Assembly: GCA_013816415.1 (NCBI GenBank) | Contig: JACDEN010000045.1 | Span: 1 to 10,784, forward strand | DNA length: 10,784 bases | DNA from: Planctomycetota bacterium | Lineage (GTDB): Bacteria; Planctomycetota; UBA11346 | Direction of reading: 5' to 3' | Shown: one piece after another, positions 1 through 6,697 of the stretch | Position numbering within the stretch: the stretch's first letter is position 1 | How the letters are laid out: each line of letters opens with the position of its first letter | Notes under the pieces: generated by a model | Database searches by the model: none | What the model saw: the letters and a program-made list of their open reading frames with translations, nothing else | What the model was told of the DNA's origin: nothing | Made by a program: the position numbers and the translations under genes

Positions 1-15
1 GATACTTCCCTTCGA

Positions 16-44
16 CGCCGCTAGCTTACCGAACGTAAGCGGCG
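16..44. other. Bulged inverted repeat upstream of the SDR gene
   Basis: GCTTAC (24-29) and GTAAGC (35-40) are perfect 6-base arms around a 5-base loop. CGCC (16-19) and GGCG (41-44) extend the stem across a 4-base bulge on the left side. No T-run follows on either strand, so it does not look like a standard intrinsic terminator. It could be the terminator of a gene outside the window or a leader structure of the SDR gene that starts 22 bases later. Function is unknown. Confidence 0.35.
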
Positions 45-65
45 CGCGCGCTTCAATGTCCACCG

Positions 66-761
66 ATGGCTTTGGCTCTCGTCACCGGCGGAAACCGCGG
101 CATCGGCCTCGAGGCATGCCGTCAGCTCGCCGAGCGTGGCGCGCAGGTGATCATGGGCGTGCGCGACTTGGCCAAGGGCCAGGCCGCGAAGGCGTCCCTC
201 GGCGCCCTCGCCGCCCGCGTGACCGTCGAGCAGGTGGCGGTCGATGATGCGGCGAGCGTCACCGGGCTCGCGCAACGGCTCGGCCGCGCGCCCGGCCGGC
301 TCGACGTGCTCATCAACAACGCGGGTGTGTTCGACAAGCGCGACGCCGCCGCGTCCGCGGTGGCGACGGAAGTGGTCGAGCACACCTTCCGCACCAACGT
401 GCTCGGCCCGATGCGCATGATCCAAGCGCTGCTGCTGCTCCTGCGTTCGAGCAAGTCCGCGCGCATCATCAACCTCTCCAGCGGCATGGGCGCGCTGAGC
501 GACATGGCGGCCGGCTACGCCGCCTACCGCATGTCGAAGACGGCGCTCAACGCCCTCACCGCGACGCTGGCCTCGGAGCTCGCGACCCATCGCATCGCCG
601 TCAACAGCATGTGCCCCGGCTGGGTGAAGACCGACATGGGCGGCCCGGGCGCCACGCGCAGCGTCGGCGAGGGGGCCGACACCGCGGTCTGGCTCGCGCT
701 CGAAGCCGATCAGACGCTCAGCGGCAAGTTCTGGCGCGACCGCGCGGAAATCCCATGGTGA
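66..761 (+). CDS. Short-chain dehydrogenase/reductase (SDR), carbonyl-reductase-like
   Basis: A 231-residue single-domain Rossmann oxidoreductase, expected to be cytoplasmic and to use NAD(P)H to interconvert an alcohol and a carbonyl. Classical SDR marks are all present: the glycine-rich cofactor loop TGGNRGIG (residues 7-14), NNAG (84-87), the structural Asn 111, catalytic Ser in the LSSG stretch (about 139), Tyr154 and Lys158 in YRMSK, and PGWVKTDM (184-191). The C-terminus GKFWRDRAEIPW resembles plant and bacterial carbonyl reductases. The chosen ATG puts the glycine motif right at the N-terminus, as is normal; another ATG at 56 is in a different frame. There is no convincing Shine-Dalgarno sequence. 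The FKBP gene follows after 19 bases, so the two are probably co-transcribed. The substrate cannot be told from the sequence. Confidence 0.93.
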   Translation: MALALVTGGNRGIGLEACRQLAERGAQVIMGVRDLAKGQAAKASLGALAARVTVEQVAVDDAASVTGLAQRLGRAPGRLDVLINNAGVFDKRDAAASAVATEVVEHTFRTNVLGPMRMIQALLLLLRSSKSARIINLSSGMGALSDMAAGYAAYRMSKTALNALTATLASELATHRIAVNSMCPGWVKTDMGGPGATRSVGEGADTAVWLALEADQTLSGKFWRDRAEIPW

Positions 762-780
762 GCGCACCAACGGAGGACCC

Positions 781-1161
781 ATGAGCAAGGACCGCAGCCA
801 TCTCGACGCCAACAAGGCCAAGCCCGGCGTCACCACATTGCCGAGCGGATTGCAGTACCGCGTGCTCAAAGCCGGCGCTGGCAAGCAACCGAAGAGATCT
901 GACTCGGTGAGCGTCCATTACCGTGGCAAGCTGATCGACGGTACCGTCTTCGACAGTTCGTTCGAACGTGGCCAACCTGCGACCTTCCCGGTCACCGGCG
1001 TGATCGCCGGCTGGGTCGAGGCCCTGCAGCTGATGAAAGAAGGCGCGAGCTGGGAACTGACCATCCCATCCGAACTCGCGTACGGTGCGCGCGGCGCCGG
1101 CGGAGTGATCCCGCCGCACGCCACGCTGATCTTCGAGGTCGAACTGCTGAAGGTGGTGTAG
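781..1161 (+). CDS. FKBP-type peptidyl-prolyl cis-trans isomerase
   Basis: A 126-residue protein consisting of one FKBP domain (about residues 22-126) after a short polar N-terminus. It catalyses cis-trans isomerisation of Xaa-Pro bonds during folding. Pocket residues that match FKBP12 are visible: Tyr47, Phe57-Asp58 in VFDSS, Phe69, Val74-Ile75 and Trp78 in VIAGW, Tyr101 in AYGARG, and Phe118 near the end; GVIPPHATLIFEVELL is the standard C-terminal strand. There is no signal peptide and no long N-terminal dimerisation region as in FkpA/Mip proteins, so it is probably a cytoplasmic monomer. GGAGG at 772-776 lies 4 bases before the ATG and supports this start. It follows the SDR gene closely and converges on msrB. 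Confidence 0.95.
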   Translation: MSKDRSHLDANKAKPGVTTLPSGLQYRVLKAGAGKQPKRSDSVSVHYRGKLIDGTVFDSSFERGQPATFPVTGVIAGWVEALQLMKEGASWELTIPSELAYGARGAGGVIPPHATLIFEVELLKVV

Positions 1162-1172
1162 ACGGGGCCGTT

Positions 1173-1191
1173 CTGAGTCCTGGGTTCTCAG
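1173..1191. other. Weak inverted repeat between convergent genes
   Basis: CTGAG (1173-1177) and CTCAG (1187-1191) form 5-base arms around a 9-base loop, 11 bases after the FKBP stop codon. The gap between the FKBP stop and the msrB stop is 97 bases. The stem is short and no T-run follows, so it is at best a weak terminator. Nothing else stands out in this gap. Confidence 0.2.
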
Positions 1192-1258
1192 GTCTCCGTC
1201 GAAAGCCTCCCTGAATCATGTGTCGAGTCATTGCCCCGGAGGCGGGACCCGGACGGTC

Positions 1259-1783
1259 TCAAGGCGCCTTCACTGGTGCCTCGGGATCCTTGACGAACGA
1301 CAAACTGACCGAATTCATGCAATAGCGTTTCCCGGTCGGCGCAGGACCGTCGCTGAAGACATGGCCGAGATGCGAGCCGCAGCGATGGCAGGTGACCTCG
1401 TCGCGCTGCATGCCGTGGCTGTCGTCGACGCCGACGGCAACCGCTTTCGCGACGAGAGGCTGGGTGAAGCTCGGCCATCCCGTTCCGGATTCGAATTTGG
1501 CCTTCGATGAGAACAGCGGTTCGCCGCACGCGACGCAGCGGTAGGTTCCGGCGTCGTGGTTGTTCCAATACGCATTCTTGAACGGCGTCTCGGTGCCCTT
1601 TTCGCGGCAGACCTTGAATTGCTCGGGGGTCAGCCGCTTCTTCCACTCGGCCTCGGTGGTCGGAAGCGGCTCGTTGGGAGTTGCGGTCGGCGTGGTCGGT
1701 TCCTTGGCGGGCTCGACCGCGCCCGGGCTGACGCAGGCGCAGGCAGTGAGCAGCACGATCGCAGCGAGGCGCAGGATGTTCAT
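1259..1783 (-). CDS. msrB: Peptide-methionine (R)-S-oxide reductase MsrB, predicted lipoprotein
   Basis: A 174-residue protein that reduces the R-epimer of methionine sulfoxide in oxidised proteins. The SelR domain spans about residues 44-166. Two zinc CxxC pairs are seen (Cys83/Cys86 and Cys132/Cys135), as are GWPSF (102-106), the H-x-G-H-V-F region (HLGHVF, 138-143) and the catalytic Cys155 in RYCMNS. Thr101 sits directly before GWPSF, where many MsrB proteins carry the resolving cysteine, so recycling may use another thiol. The N-terminus reads MNILRLAAIVLLTAC: hydrophobic with a lipobox LTAC (Cys15), followed by a Pro/Thr-rich linker. This suggests export and membrane anchoring. The ATG at 1783 was chosen because it gives the best lipoprotein signal; in-frame ATGs at 1810 and 1846 are possible and none has a clear ribosome-binding site. 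Confidence 0.93.
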   Translation of the reverse strand: MNILRLAAIVLLTACACVSPGAVEPAKEPTTPTATPNEPLPTTEAEWKKRLTPEQFKVCREKGTETPFKNAYWNNHDAGTYRCVACGEPLFSSKAKFESGTGWPSFTQPLVAKAVAVGVDDSHGMQRDEVTCHRCGSHLGHVFSDGPAPTGKRYCMNSVSLSFVKDPEAPVKAP

Positions 1784-1940
1784 GCCAGGGGTACGGCGGG
1801 CAGGGATCATCGGATGCGTCCGGAGCAGGTCGGGGCCGTCGGTCATTGACCGGACTATCCCAGCTATTCGCCGTGCTTCCATAAACGATTGATACAGCAG
1901 CTGGTTGCGATGTCGTGTCGGGCTCGGTCCGAGGCCGCGG

Positions 1941-1960
1941 CCCCCTTGCGCACGGGGGGG
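1941..1960. other. GC-rich hairpin just before the PIG-L gene
   Basis: Five C (1941-1945) face a run of seven G (1954-1960) across an 8-base loop TTGCGCAC. The structure ends 19 bases before the ATG of the PIG-L gene, inside the 196-base divergent gap between msrB and that gene. It could lie in the leader of either mRNA. No T-run follows. No convincing promoter hexamer pair was found in this gap. Confidence 0.3.
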
Positions 1961-1979
1961 TCGGACTAGAGTTCCGCCG

Positions 1980-2792
1980 ATGCCCAAGACTCCAGCGACC
2001 AAATCTGGCTCGACCACCACCACCCGCACGCCGCGCCTCAAACGTCACGGCGACATCAGCGTGGCACTCGGTGCGGCCGGTACCTGGCTGGTGATGGTGC
2101 CGCACGACGACGACGCGGTGCTCGGCATGGGCCTTTCCATCATGAGCGCGCGCGCGGCCGGGGTCGACGTGCACATCGCGATCGTCAGCGACGGTCGCAT
2201 GGGATTCTCTCGCCAGGAGGACCGCTCGGGCATCGTCGAACGTCGCCGCCGCGAGATGGAGGAGAGCTCGCGCATGATCGGCGTGACGCCCGATCGCCTG
2301 CATTGGATGGGTTTTCCCGACAGCGGCCTGTCCGCGCACCAGGGCTGCCAGACGCGGCCCGACGGAACCATCACCGGCATCGCGTGGGAGATGACTCGCG
2401 TCATGCGCCAGGTGCGGCCCACCCTGGTGTTCGCGCCCACGTCAGCCGATCTGCACCCGGATCACCAGGTGGTCGGCAACGAACTTGCGATCTCGGTGTT
2501 CCACGCCTCCGGCGCGATCTGGCTGGAGCTCGGCGAGCCGATCCCGCTGCCCCGACGTTTCGATTTCGCCGTGTACTGTCCGTTCCCGTCGCCGCCGACC
2601 GTCGAGGTCCGCGCCGAGAAGGCGATGTTCCAGCGCAAGCTCGATTCCATCGGCTGTTTCGTGAGCCAGCCGCAGATATCGGCCCTGGTCGACCGCGTCA
2701 CCGCCGCTCCACCAGTGGAATATCTGCTCGAGGATAGCTGGAAGCCATACGACGCGTCGATGTACAGAAAGTTGTTCCCTCGCGGCAAATGA
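1980..2792 (+). CDS. PIG-L/LmbE family hydrolase (probable deacetylase or amidase)
   Basis: A 270-residue protein of the PIG-L fold, whose members are zinc hydrolases that remove acyl groups from N-acyl sugars (for example MshB and GlcNAc-PI deacetylase). The first motif, normally A-H-P-D-D-E, is PHDDDA here (41-46). Aligned to MshB, His42 and Asp45 would be zinc ligands and Asp44 the general base, while the usual Pro and Glu are Asp43 and Ala46. The second motif HPDH (159-162) supplies the third ligand, His162. A Thr/Lys-rich tail of about 25 residues precedes the domain and there is no signal peptide. The start at 1980 was chosen over an in-frame ATG at 1905, which would add 25 Arg/Pro-rich residues unlike the family. 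A 90-base gap separates it from the Gfo/Idh gene. The substrate is unknown; a sugar amide fits the neighbourhood. Confidence 0.85.
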   Translation: MPKTPATKSGSTTTTRTPRLKRHGDISVALGAAGTWLVMVPHDDDAVLGMGLSIMSARAAGVDVHIAIVSDGRMGFSRQEDRSGIVERRRREMEESSRMIGVTPDRLHWMGFPDSGLSAHQGCQTRPDGTITGIAWEMTRVMRQVRPTLVFAPTSADLHPDHQVVGNELAISVFHASGAIWLELGEPIPLPRRFDFAVYCPFPSPPTVEVRAEKAMFQRKLDSIGCFVSQPQISALVDRVTAAPPVEYLLEDSWKPYDASMYRKLFPRGK

Positions 2793-2828
2793 ACGTCTGA
2801 ATACCGCGCCACGCGCTGCGCGCCGCCG

Positions 2829-2881
2829 ACCTCATCACTCCCATCCGATCCCACTCCACGCCTCCACCCCGCTAGGTCCCA
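2829..2881 (+). promoter_or_regulatory. C-rich, G-poor leader before the first Gfo/Idh gene
   Basis: Bases 2831-2870 contain 24 C and only 2 G, which is striking in DNA where G and C are otherwise balanced. The stretch lies between the PIG-L stop and the ATG at 2883 and should be largely unstructured in RNA. C-over-G regions of this kind are the compositional signature of Rho-utilisation sites. It may instead be simply an open leader. No intrinsic terminator is present in this 90-base gap. Confidence 0.3.
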
Positions 2882-2882
2882 C

Positions 2883-3905
2883 ATGCAAAAAGTCATCCTC
2901 GTCGGCTTCGGCTTCATGGGCGGCATCCACGCCCAGGCCTATGCCCAGATCCCCGAAGCCAAGATCGTCGCCATCGTCGACACGCTTCCGGACAAGGCGC
3001 GCGAACAGGGCGACAAGATCGGCCTCCAGGTTCCCATCTACGGCAGCCTCGCCGAGGCGCTGAAGGAGGTCGAAGCCGATGTCGTCGACGTCTGCCTGCC
3101 GACCGATCTCCACGCCGACGCGGTGCTCACCGCGCTCGCGGCGAAGAAGAACGTGTTCTGCGAGAAGCCGCTGACCATCTCGATGGCCAACGCCACCAAG
3201 ATCAAGGCCGCGCTGAAGAAATCGAAGACCAAGTTCATGGTCGGCCAGTGCCTGCGCTTCTGGCCCGAGTACCAGGCGTTCGAAGCGTTCGTGAAATCGA
3301 AGAAGGCCGGCAAGCTGCTGAGCCTCACCCTGCAGCGCCGCGCCGGCCGCCCGGGGTACAGCGTCGACAACTGGCTCAACAAGGGCAAGCGCTCGATGGG
3401 CGCCGCGGTCGACCTGCACATCCACGACACCGACTACGTGACCCACCTGCTGGGAACGCCGAAGGCGGTGTTCGCCACCGCGACCAAGGATTTCTCGGGC
3501 TACAGCCACATCTTCACCACCTACATCTACAAGGGTGTGTCGGTGCAGGCCGAAGGCGGCTGGAATTACGGTACCAGCTGGGGCTTCCAGATGGCCTTCC
3601 AGGCGGTGTTCGAGAACGGCTCGGTCGAGATGGATTCGACCCAGACCCCGAGCATCAAGTACACCATCGGCAACGCCAAGGCCGAGCCGATGGCGGTCAA
3701 CGCGCCCAGCGCCGGCGAGTCCAAGGCCGGCACCGGCAACCTGTCGTCGCTCGGCGGCTACTACAACGAACTACGCTATTTCATCGACTGCCTCGAGAAG
3801 AAGGCGACGCCGAAGATCGCCACCCTCGAGCACGGATCGGAATCGCTGCGCGTCGTCCTCGCCGAATTGAAGTCGGCCGAGACCGGCAAGATCGTCAAAC
3901 TCTGA
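2883..3905 (+). CDS. Gfo/Idh/MocA family NAD(P)-dependent oxidoreductase
   Basis: A 340-residue two-domain oxidoreductase. The N-terminal Rossmann half carries GFGFMGGIHA (8-17) for dinucleotide binding, an acidic Asp33 at the end of the second strand that suggests a preference for NAD(H), and the family motif EKP (94-96) with Lys95. The C-terminal alpha/beta half carries D-x-x-x-H as Asp177/His181 in DLHIHD, matching the Lys/Asp/His set of inositol dehydrogenase. Members oxidise or reduce a hydroxyl of a sugar, cyclitol or glycoside. No Tat or Sec signal is seen, so it should be cytoplasmic, unlike the many secreted members in Planctomycetota. AGG shortly before the ATG is a weak ribosome-binding site. 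The TIM-barrel gene follows after 28 bases. Confidence 0.93.
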   Translation: MQKVILVGFGFMGGIHAQAYAQIPEAKIVAIVDTLPDKAREQGDKIGLQVPIYGSLAEALKEVEADVVDVCLPTDLHADAVLTALAAKKNVFCEKPLTISMANATKIKAALKKSKTKFMVGQCLRFWPEYQAFEAFVKSKKAGKLLSLTLQRRAGRPGYSVDNWLNKGKRSMGAAVDLHIHDTDYVTHLLGTPKAVFATATKDFSGYSHIFTTYIYKGVSVQAEGGWNYGTSWGFQMAFQAVFENGSVEMDSTQTPSIKYTIGNAKAEPMAVNAPSAGESKAGTGNLSSLGGYYNELRYFIDCLEKKATPKIATLEHGSESLRVVLAELKSAETGKIVKL

Positions 3906-3933
3906 GCGCTCCAGACACGAAACGGAATCAACC

Positions 3934-4785
3934 ATGAAAAAATCCATCAGCATCTGGTCGTTCTACGGCCCCGAGGACCTCGAGGGCAAGCTCAAGCTGG
4001 CGAAGGCCGCCGGCTTCGAGGGCTTCGAGATCGACCTCTCGGGCGACGGTCCGGTGAACATGAAGTCGACCGAGGCGGACCTCACCAAGATCCGCAAGAT
4101 GGCCGACAAGATCGGCATCCAGATCTCGGGCCTCGCCACCGGCATGTACTGGGGCACCAATCCGGTGAGCGCCGATGCGGCGGTGCGCAAGCAGGCGTCG
4201 GCGATCCTCAAGAAGGAGATCGAGTGCGCGGCCGGCCTCGGCCTCGATGCGATCCTCGTGGTCCCGGGCGCGGTCGGCGCGGATTTCGTCCCGAACTGCG
4301 AAGTGGTGCCGTACGATCTCGCCTACGAACGGGCGACCGAGTTCGTGAAGGTGGCGGTTCCGCTCGCTGAGAAGCTCAAGGTCACGATCGGCATCGAGAA
4401 CGTGTGGAACAAGTTCCTGCTCTCGCCGCTCGAGATGCGCACGTTCATCGACTCGTTCGGATCGGCGAACGTCGGCGCCTACTACGATGTCGGCAACTCG
4501 CTGGCATACGGCTATCCGCAGCACTGGATCTCGATCCTCGGCAAGCGCATCAAGCGCGTGCACTTCAAGGACTACCGCCGCGCGGTGGGGACGGTCGACG
4601 GCTTCGTCGATCTGCTCTCCGGCGATCTCGACTGGCCGCAGGTCATGCAGGCGCTGCGCAAGGTCGGCTACGACGGCTGGTGCACCGCCGAGATGATCCC
4701 GCCGGTCCCGTTCTACAAGCACGCGCCCCAGGTGCTGGTGCACAACACCGCGCGCGCGATGCAGGCGATCTTCGACCTCAAATAG
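3934..4785 (+). CDS. Sugar phosphate isomerase/epimerase family TIM-barrel protein
   Basis: A 283-residue AP-endonuclease-2-type TIM barrel (related to xylose isomerase, tagatose 3-epimerase and IolE/IolI). The expected metal ligands appear in order: Glu155 in IENVWN, Asp185 in YYDVGN, His210 in RVHFKD and Glu253 in CTAEM. Such proteins isomerise or epimerise keto-sugars, dehydrate keto-inositols, or cleave keto-glycosides by elimination. It sits between two Gfo/Idh/MocA genes with gaps of 28 and 30 bases, so the substrate is probably the keto product of one of them. GGAA lies about 8 bases before the ATG. No signal peptide. The exact reaction cannot be deduced. Confidence 0.92.
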   Translation: MKKSISIWSFYGPEDLEGKLKLAKAAGFEGFEIDLSGDGPVNMKSTEADLTKIRKMADKIGIQISGLATGMYWGTNPVSADAAVRKQASAILKKEIECAAGLGLDAILVVPGAVGADFVPNCEVVPYDLAYERATEFVKVAVPLAEKLKVTIGIENVWNKFLLSPLEMRTFIDSFGSANVGAYYDVGNSLAYGYPQHWISILGKRIKRVHFKDYRRAVGTVDGFVDLLSGDLDWPQVMQALRKVGYDGWCTAEMIPPVPFYKHAPQVLVHNTARAMQAIFDLK

Positions 4786-4786
4786 A

Positions 4787-4815
4787 CGAGGATCACACCT
4801 CGCGGGAGAGTCTCC
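4787..4815 (+). promoter_or_regulatory. Hairpin and ribosome-binding site before the second Gfo/Idh gene
   Basis: CGAGG (4787-4791) and CCTCG (4798-4802) form a 5-base stem with a 6-base loop, starting right after the stop of the isomerase gene. The Shine-Dalgarno stretch GGGAGAG (4804-4810) follows at once, 5 bases before the ATG. The small stem could stabilise the intercistronic RNA or tune translation, but this is inference. The RBS itself is clear and fixes the start at 4816. Confidence 0.45.
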
Positions 4816-5907
4816 ATGAAGCTCGGCATCATCGGCTGCGGCGGTCGCATCTCTGGAATGGTCAAGGCCTTCAAGGAGGTCTGTCCCGAGCTGAAAGTCA
4901 CCGCGGTCCTCGATCCGGACCAGGAGAAGGCGCGCGGCCGCCTGCCCGAGGACAGCCGCGCGGATGCTAAATTCCATTCGACCGTGAAGGAGCTGATCGA
5001 GGTCGGGAAGCCCGATGCGATCGCCATCGGCACGCGCTGCGACTTGCACACCCCGTACGCGGTGCAGGTCGCCGCCTACGACCTGCCGCTCTACCTCGAG
5101 AAGCCGGTGTCCAACTCGATGGAGCAGGCGACCGCGCTCGAGCGGGCGTTCGCCACATCGAAATGCCAGGTGGTGGTGAGCTTCCCGCTGCGCGTGTCCC
5201 CCTTGTGCGTGCGCGCGCGCAGGCTGATCGACGAGGGCGCGGTCGGGCGCGTCGAGCATATTCTGGGCATCAACTACGTGCCCTACGGCTCGGTGTATTT
5301 CGACTCGTGGTACAAGGACTACAAGATCACCGGCGGATTGTTCCTGCAGAAGGCGACGCACGACCTCGACTATCTCATGTACCTCGCCGGCGCCCCGATC
5401 GTGCGCGTGGCGGCGATGACCTCGAAGGGCCGCGTCTTCCGCGATGCCTCGACCAAGGGCAAGAATCCCGACCCGAGCGTGTCCTTCTACGAGGGCATCG
5501 GCACGCCCGAGACGGGGATGAACGAGGATTCCTCGAGCGCGCTGCTCGAATTCGCCAACGGCGCCAAGGGCGTCTACACCCAGATATTCTTCGTGAAGCG
5601 GAGCGCCGGCGCGCGCGGGGCCACGGTCACCGGCTGGAACGGGACGATCTCGTTCGACTGGAACCGCAAGGAATTGAAGCGCGTCTGGCACCACGAGCCG
5701 TTCGACGACGTGATGACCCCGGCCTTCGGCGAAGGCCATGGCGGCGGCGATCAGATCCTGGCGAAGAACTTCGTCGAGGTGGTGCAGGGCAAGGCCAAAA
5801 CGATCTGTCCGATCAAGGCCGGCCTCGACAGCGCCTTCGCCTGCCTGGCGGCGCGCGAATCCGCTGACACCGGCCGCTTCATCGACGTGCACCAGCCGCA
5901 GGTCTGA
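4816..5907 (+). CDS. Gfo/Idh/MocA family oxidoreductase, second and divergent member
   Basis: A 363-residue oxidoreductase with the same two-domain plan as the first but little resemblance outside the motifs, so the pair is not a recent duplication. The Rossmann half begins GIIGCGGRISG (4-14), with Asp33 at the end of strand two and EKP at 95-97. In the C-terminal half the pre-His motif is LQKATHDLDY: His182 is present, but the residue four before it, usually Asp, is Gln178. Similar Q/E-K-x-x-H-D forms occur in a subgroup of the family, so activity may be retained with a changed active site. GGGAG close to the ATG supports the start. It ends the plus-strand operon and converges on the amidotransferase gene with a 26-base gap that holds no evident terminator. 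Confidence 0.92.
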   Translation: MKLGIIGCGGRISGMVKAFKEVCPELKVTAVLDPDQEKARGRLPEDSRADAKFHSTVKELIEVGKPDAIAIGTRCDLHTPYAVQVAAYDLPLYLEKPVSNSMEQATALERAFATSKCQVVVSFPLRVSPLCVRARRLIDEGAVGRVEHILGINYVPYGSVYFDSWYKDYKITGGLFLQKATHDLDYLMYLAGAPIVRVAAMTSKGRVFRDASTKGKNPDPSVSFYEGIGTPETGMNEDSSSALLEFANGAKGVYTQIFFVKRSAGARGATVTGWNGTISFDWNRKELKRVWHHEPFDDVMTPAFGEGHGGGDQILAKNFVEVVQGKAKTICPIKAGLDSAFACLAARESADTGRFIDVHQPQV

Positions 5908-5933
5908 GCGCGGGCGCCGCTGTCGGCCCCGGA

Positions 5934-6680
5934 TCAGCCTTCGCCTGCCTTCGCCGACACGCGGCGTGCCGCCCAGAAGCGCTCGACGATCACCGCGAAA
6001 TTCCGCAGTAGCCGCTGGCCGTCCAGGAACGGGCTCTTGAATGCCTCGGGGTGGAACTGCGTGCTGTAGATTGGGCGGGTGCGGTGACGCATCGCCTCGA
6101 TCGCGCAATGGCCGCTGCTGGCGAGGGCGACGAAGCCAGCGGGCAGCGTCTTGACCTCGCAGTAATGCGAACAGCACAGGTGCATGGTCGGCGGCAGGCC
6201 CTCGAACAGGGGGTCCTCGACGAGTCGCCTGATCGGAAAGAATCCGTCGGCGACATAGTATCCCGAGAGGTCGTAGCCGCAGCCGAGCAGCTGCGCATTG
6301 CGCGGCAGGTCCTCCTCGGGCGCGAGGGGGCGCATCGGTTGGTCATGCAGCCGTTCTCCGCGATCGAGCGATCCATCCTCCGAGAATCCGAGCAGCTGAT
6401 GGCTCCCGCAGAAGCAGATGGTCGGCAGCTCGGTGCTCTTCAGGTAGGCGTGCATCCCCGTCCACGCCGACGGCTCGCGGCTCTCGAAGTGCCCGCCGAA
6501 GCCGCTCATCGCGACCGCCCGCGGCTTCAGCTCTTCGACCAGTCGTGGAGAGAAGCGCTGGAACGGCACGACCAGACAGGGCTCGCCCGAGGCTTCCTCG
6601 AGCCGCGCCTTGACCAGCCCGCCACCCGCGCCGTCGCGCCGGTATTCGTCGAGGTCCTGGACGATGACGAAGATCCACAT
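5934..6680 (-). CDS. Stand-alone class I glutamine amidotransferase-like protein
   Basis: A 248-residue protein with the class I glutamine amidotransferase fold. Members hydrolyse glutamine to feed ammonia to a partner synthetase, or act as gamma-glutamyl hydrolases. The nucleophile elbow reads ICFCGSHQLLG (88-98). Spacing from Pro86 and Gln95 identifies Cys91 as the nucleophile; the usual G-x-C-x-G becomes C-F-C-G-S. His210 and Glu212 in QFHPE complete the triad. SGFGGHFE (59-66) lies where the oxyanion-side loop is expected. No synthetase domain is fused and none is encoded nearby. AAAGG (6687-6691 on the minus strand), 6 bases before the ATG, supports the start. It is the last gene of the minus-strand set with the Rieske oxygenase, so it may act on the nitrogen of that enzyme's substrate or product; this is inference. 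Confidence 0.85.
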   Translation of the reverse strand: MWIFVIVQDLDEYRRDGAGGGLVKARLEEASGEPCLVVPFQRFSPRLVEELKPRAVAMSGFGGHFESREPSAWTGMHAYLKSTELPTICFCGSHQLLGFSEDGSLDRGERLHDQPMRPLAPEEDLPRNAQLLGCGYDLSGYYVADGFFPIRRLVEDPLFEGLPPTMHLCCSHYCEVKTLPAGFVALASSGHCAIEAMRHRTRPIYSTQFHPEAFKSPFLDGQRLLRNFAVIVERFWAARRVSAKAGEG

Positions 6681-6697
6681 CTGATGCCTTTCTATGT

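Noticed and set aside
1188..2339. A 383-codon minus-strand frame over msrB and the PIG-L gene
   Set aside because: It overlaps msrB in another frame and PIG-L antisense, shows no family motif, and has the Arg/His/Pro-rich composition of a shadow frame.
4805..4815. GGAGA-G-TCTCC inverted repeat just before the ATG at 4816
   Set aside because: The one-base centre cannot form an RNA hairpin loop and the left arm is the ribosome-binding site; most likely chance.
2883..5907. The two Gfo/Idh/MocA genes as a recent tandem duplication
   Set aside because: Outside the cofactor loop and EKP motif the proteins differ in length, active-site motif and most residues.
5908..5933. Possible bidirectional terminator between the convergent second Gfo/Idh and amidotransferase genes
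   Set aside because: The 26-base gap has neither a stable stem with a T-run nor a clear inverted repeat.
3928..6177. A 749-codon open frame on the minus strand opposite the isomerase, the second Gfo/Idh gene and part of the amidotransferase
   Set aside because: It lies antisense to recognisable genes, its translation is Arg/His/Asp/Leu-rich low-complexity sequence with no motif, and long antisense frames are expected where third positions are nearly all G or C.
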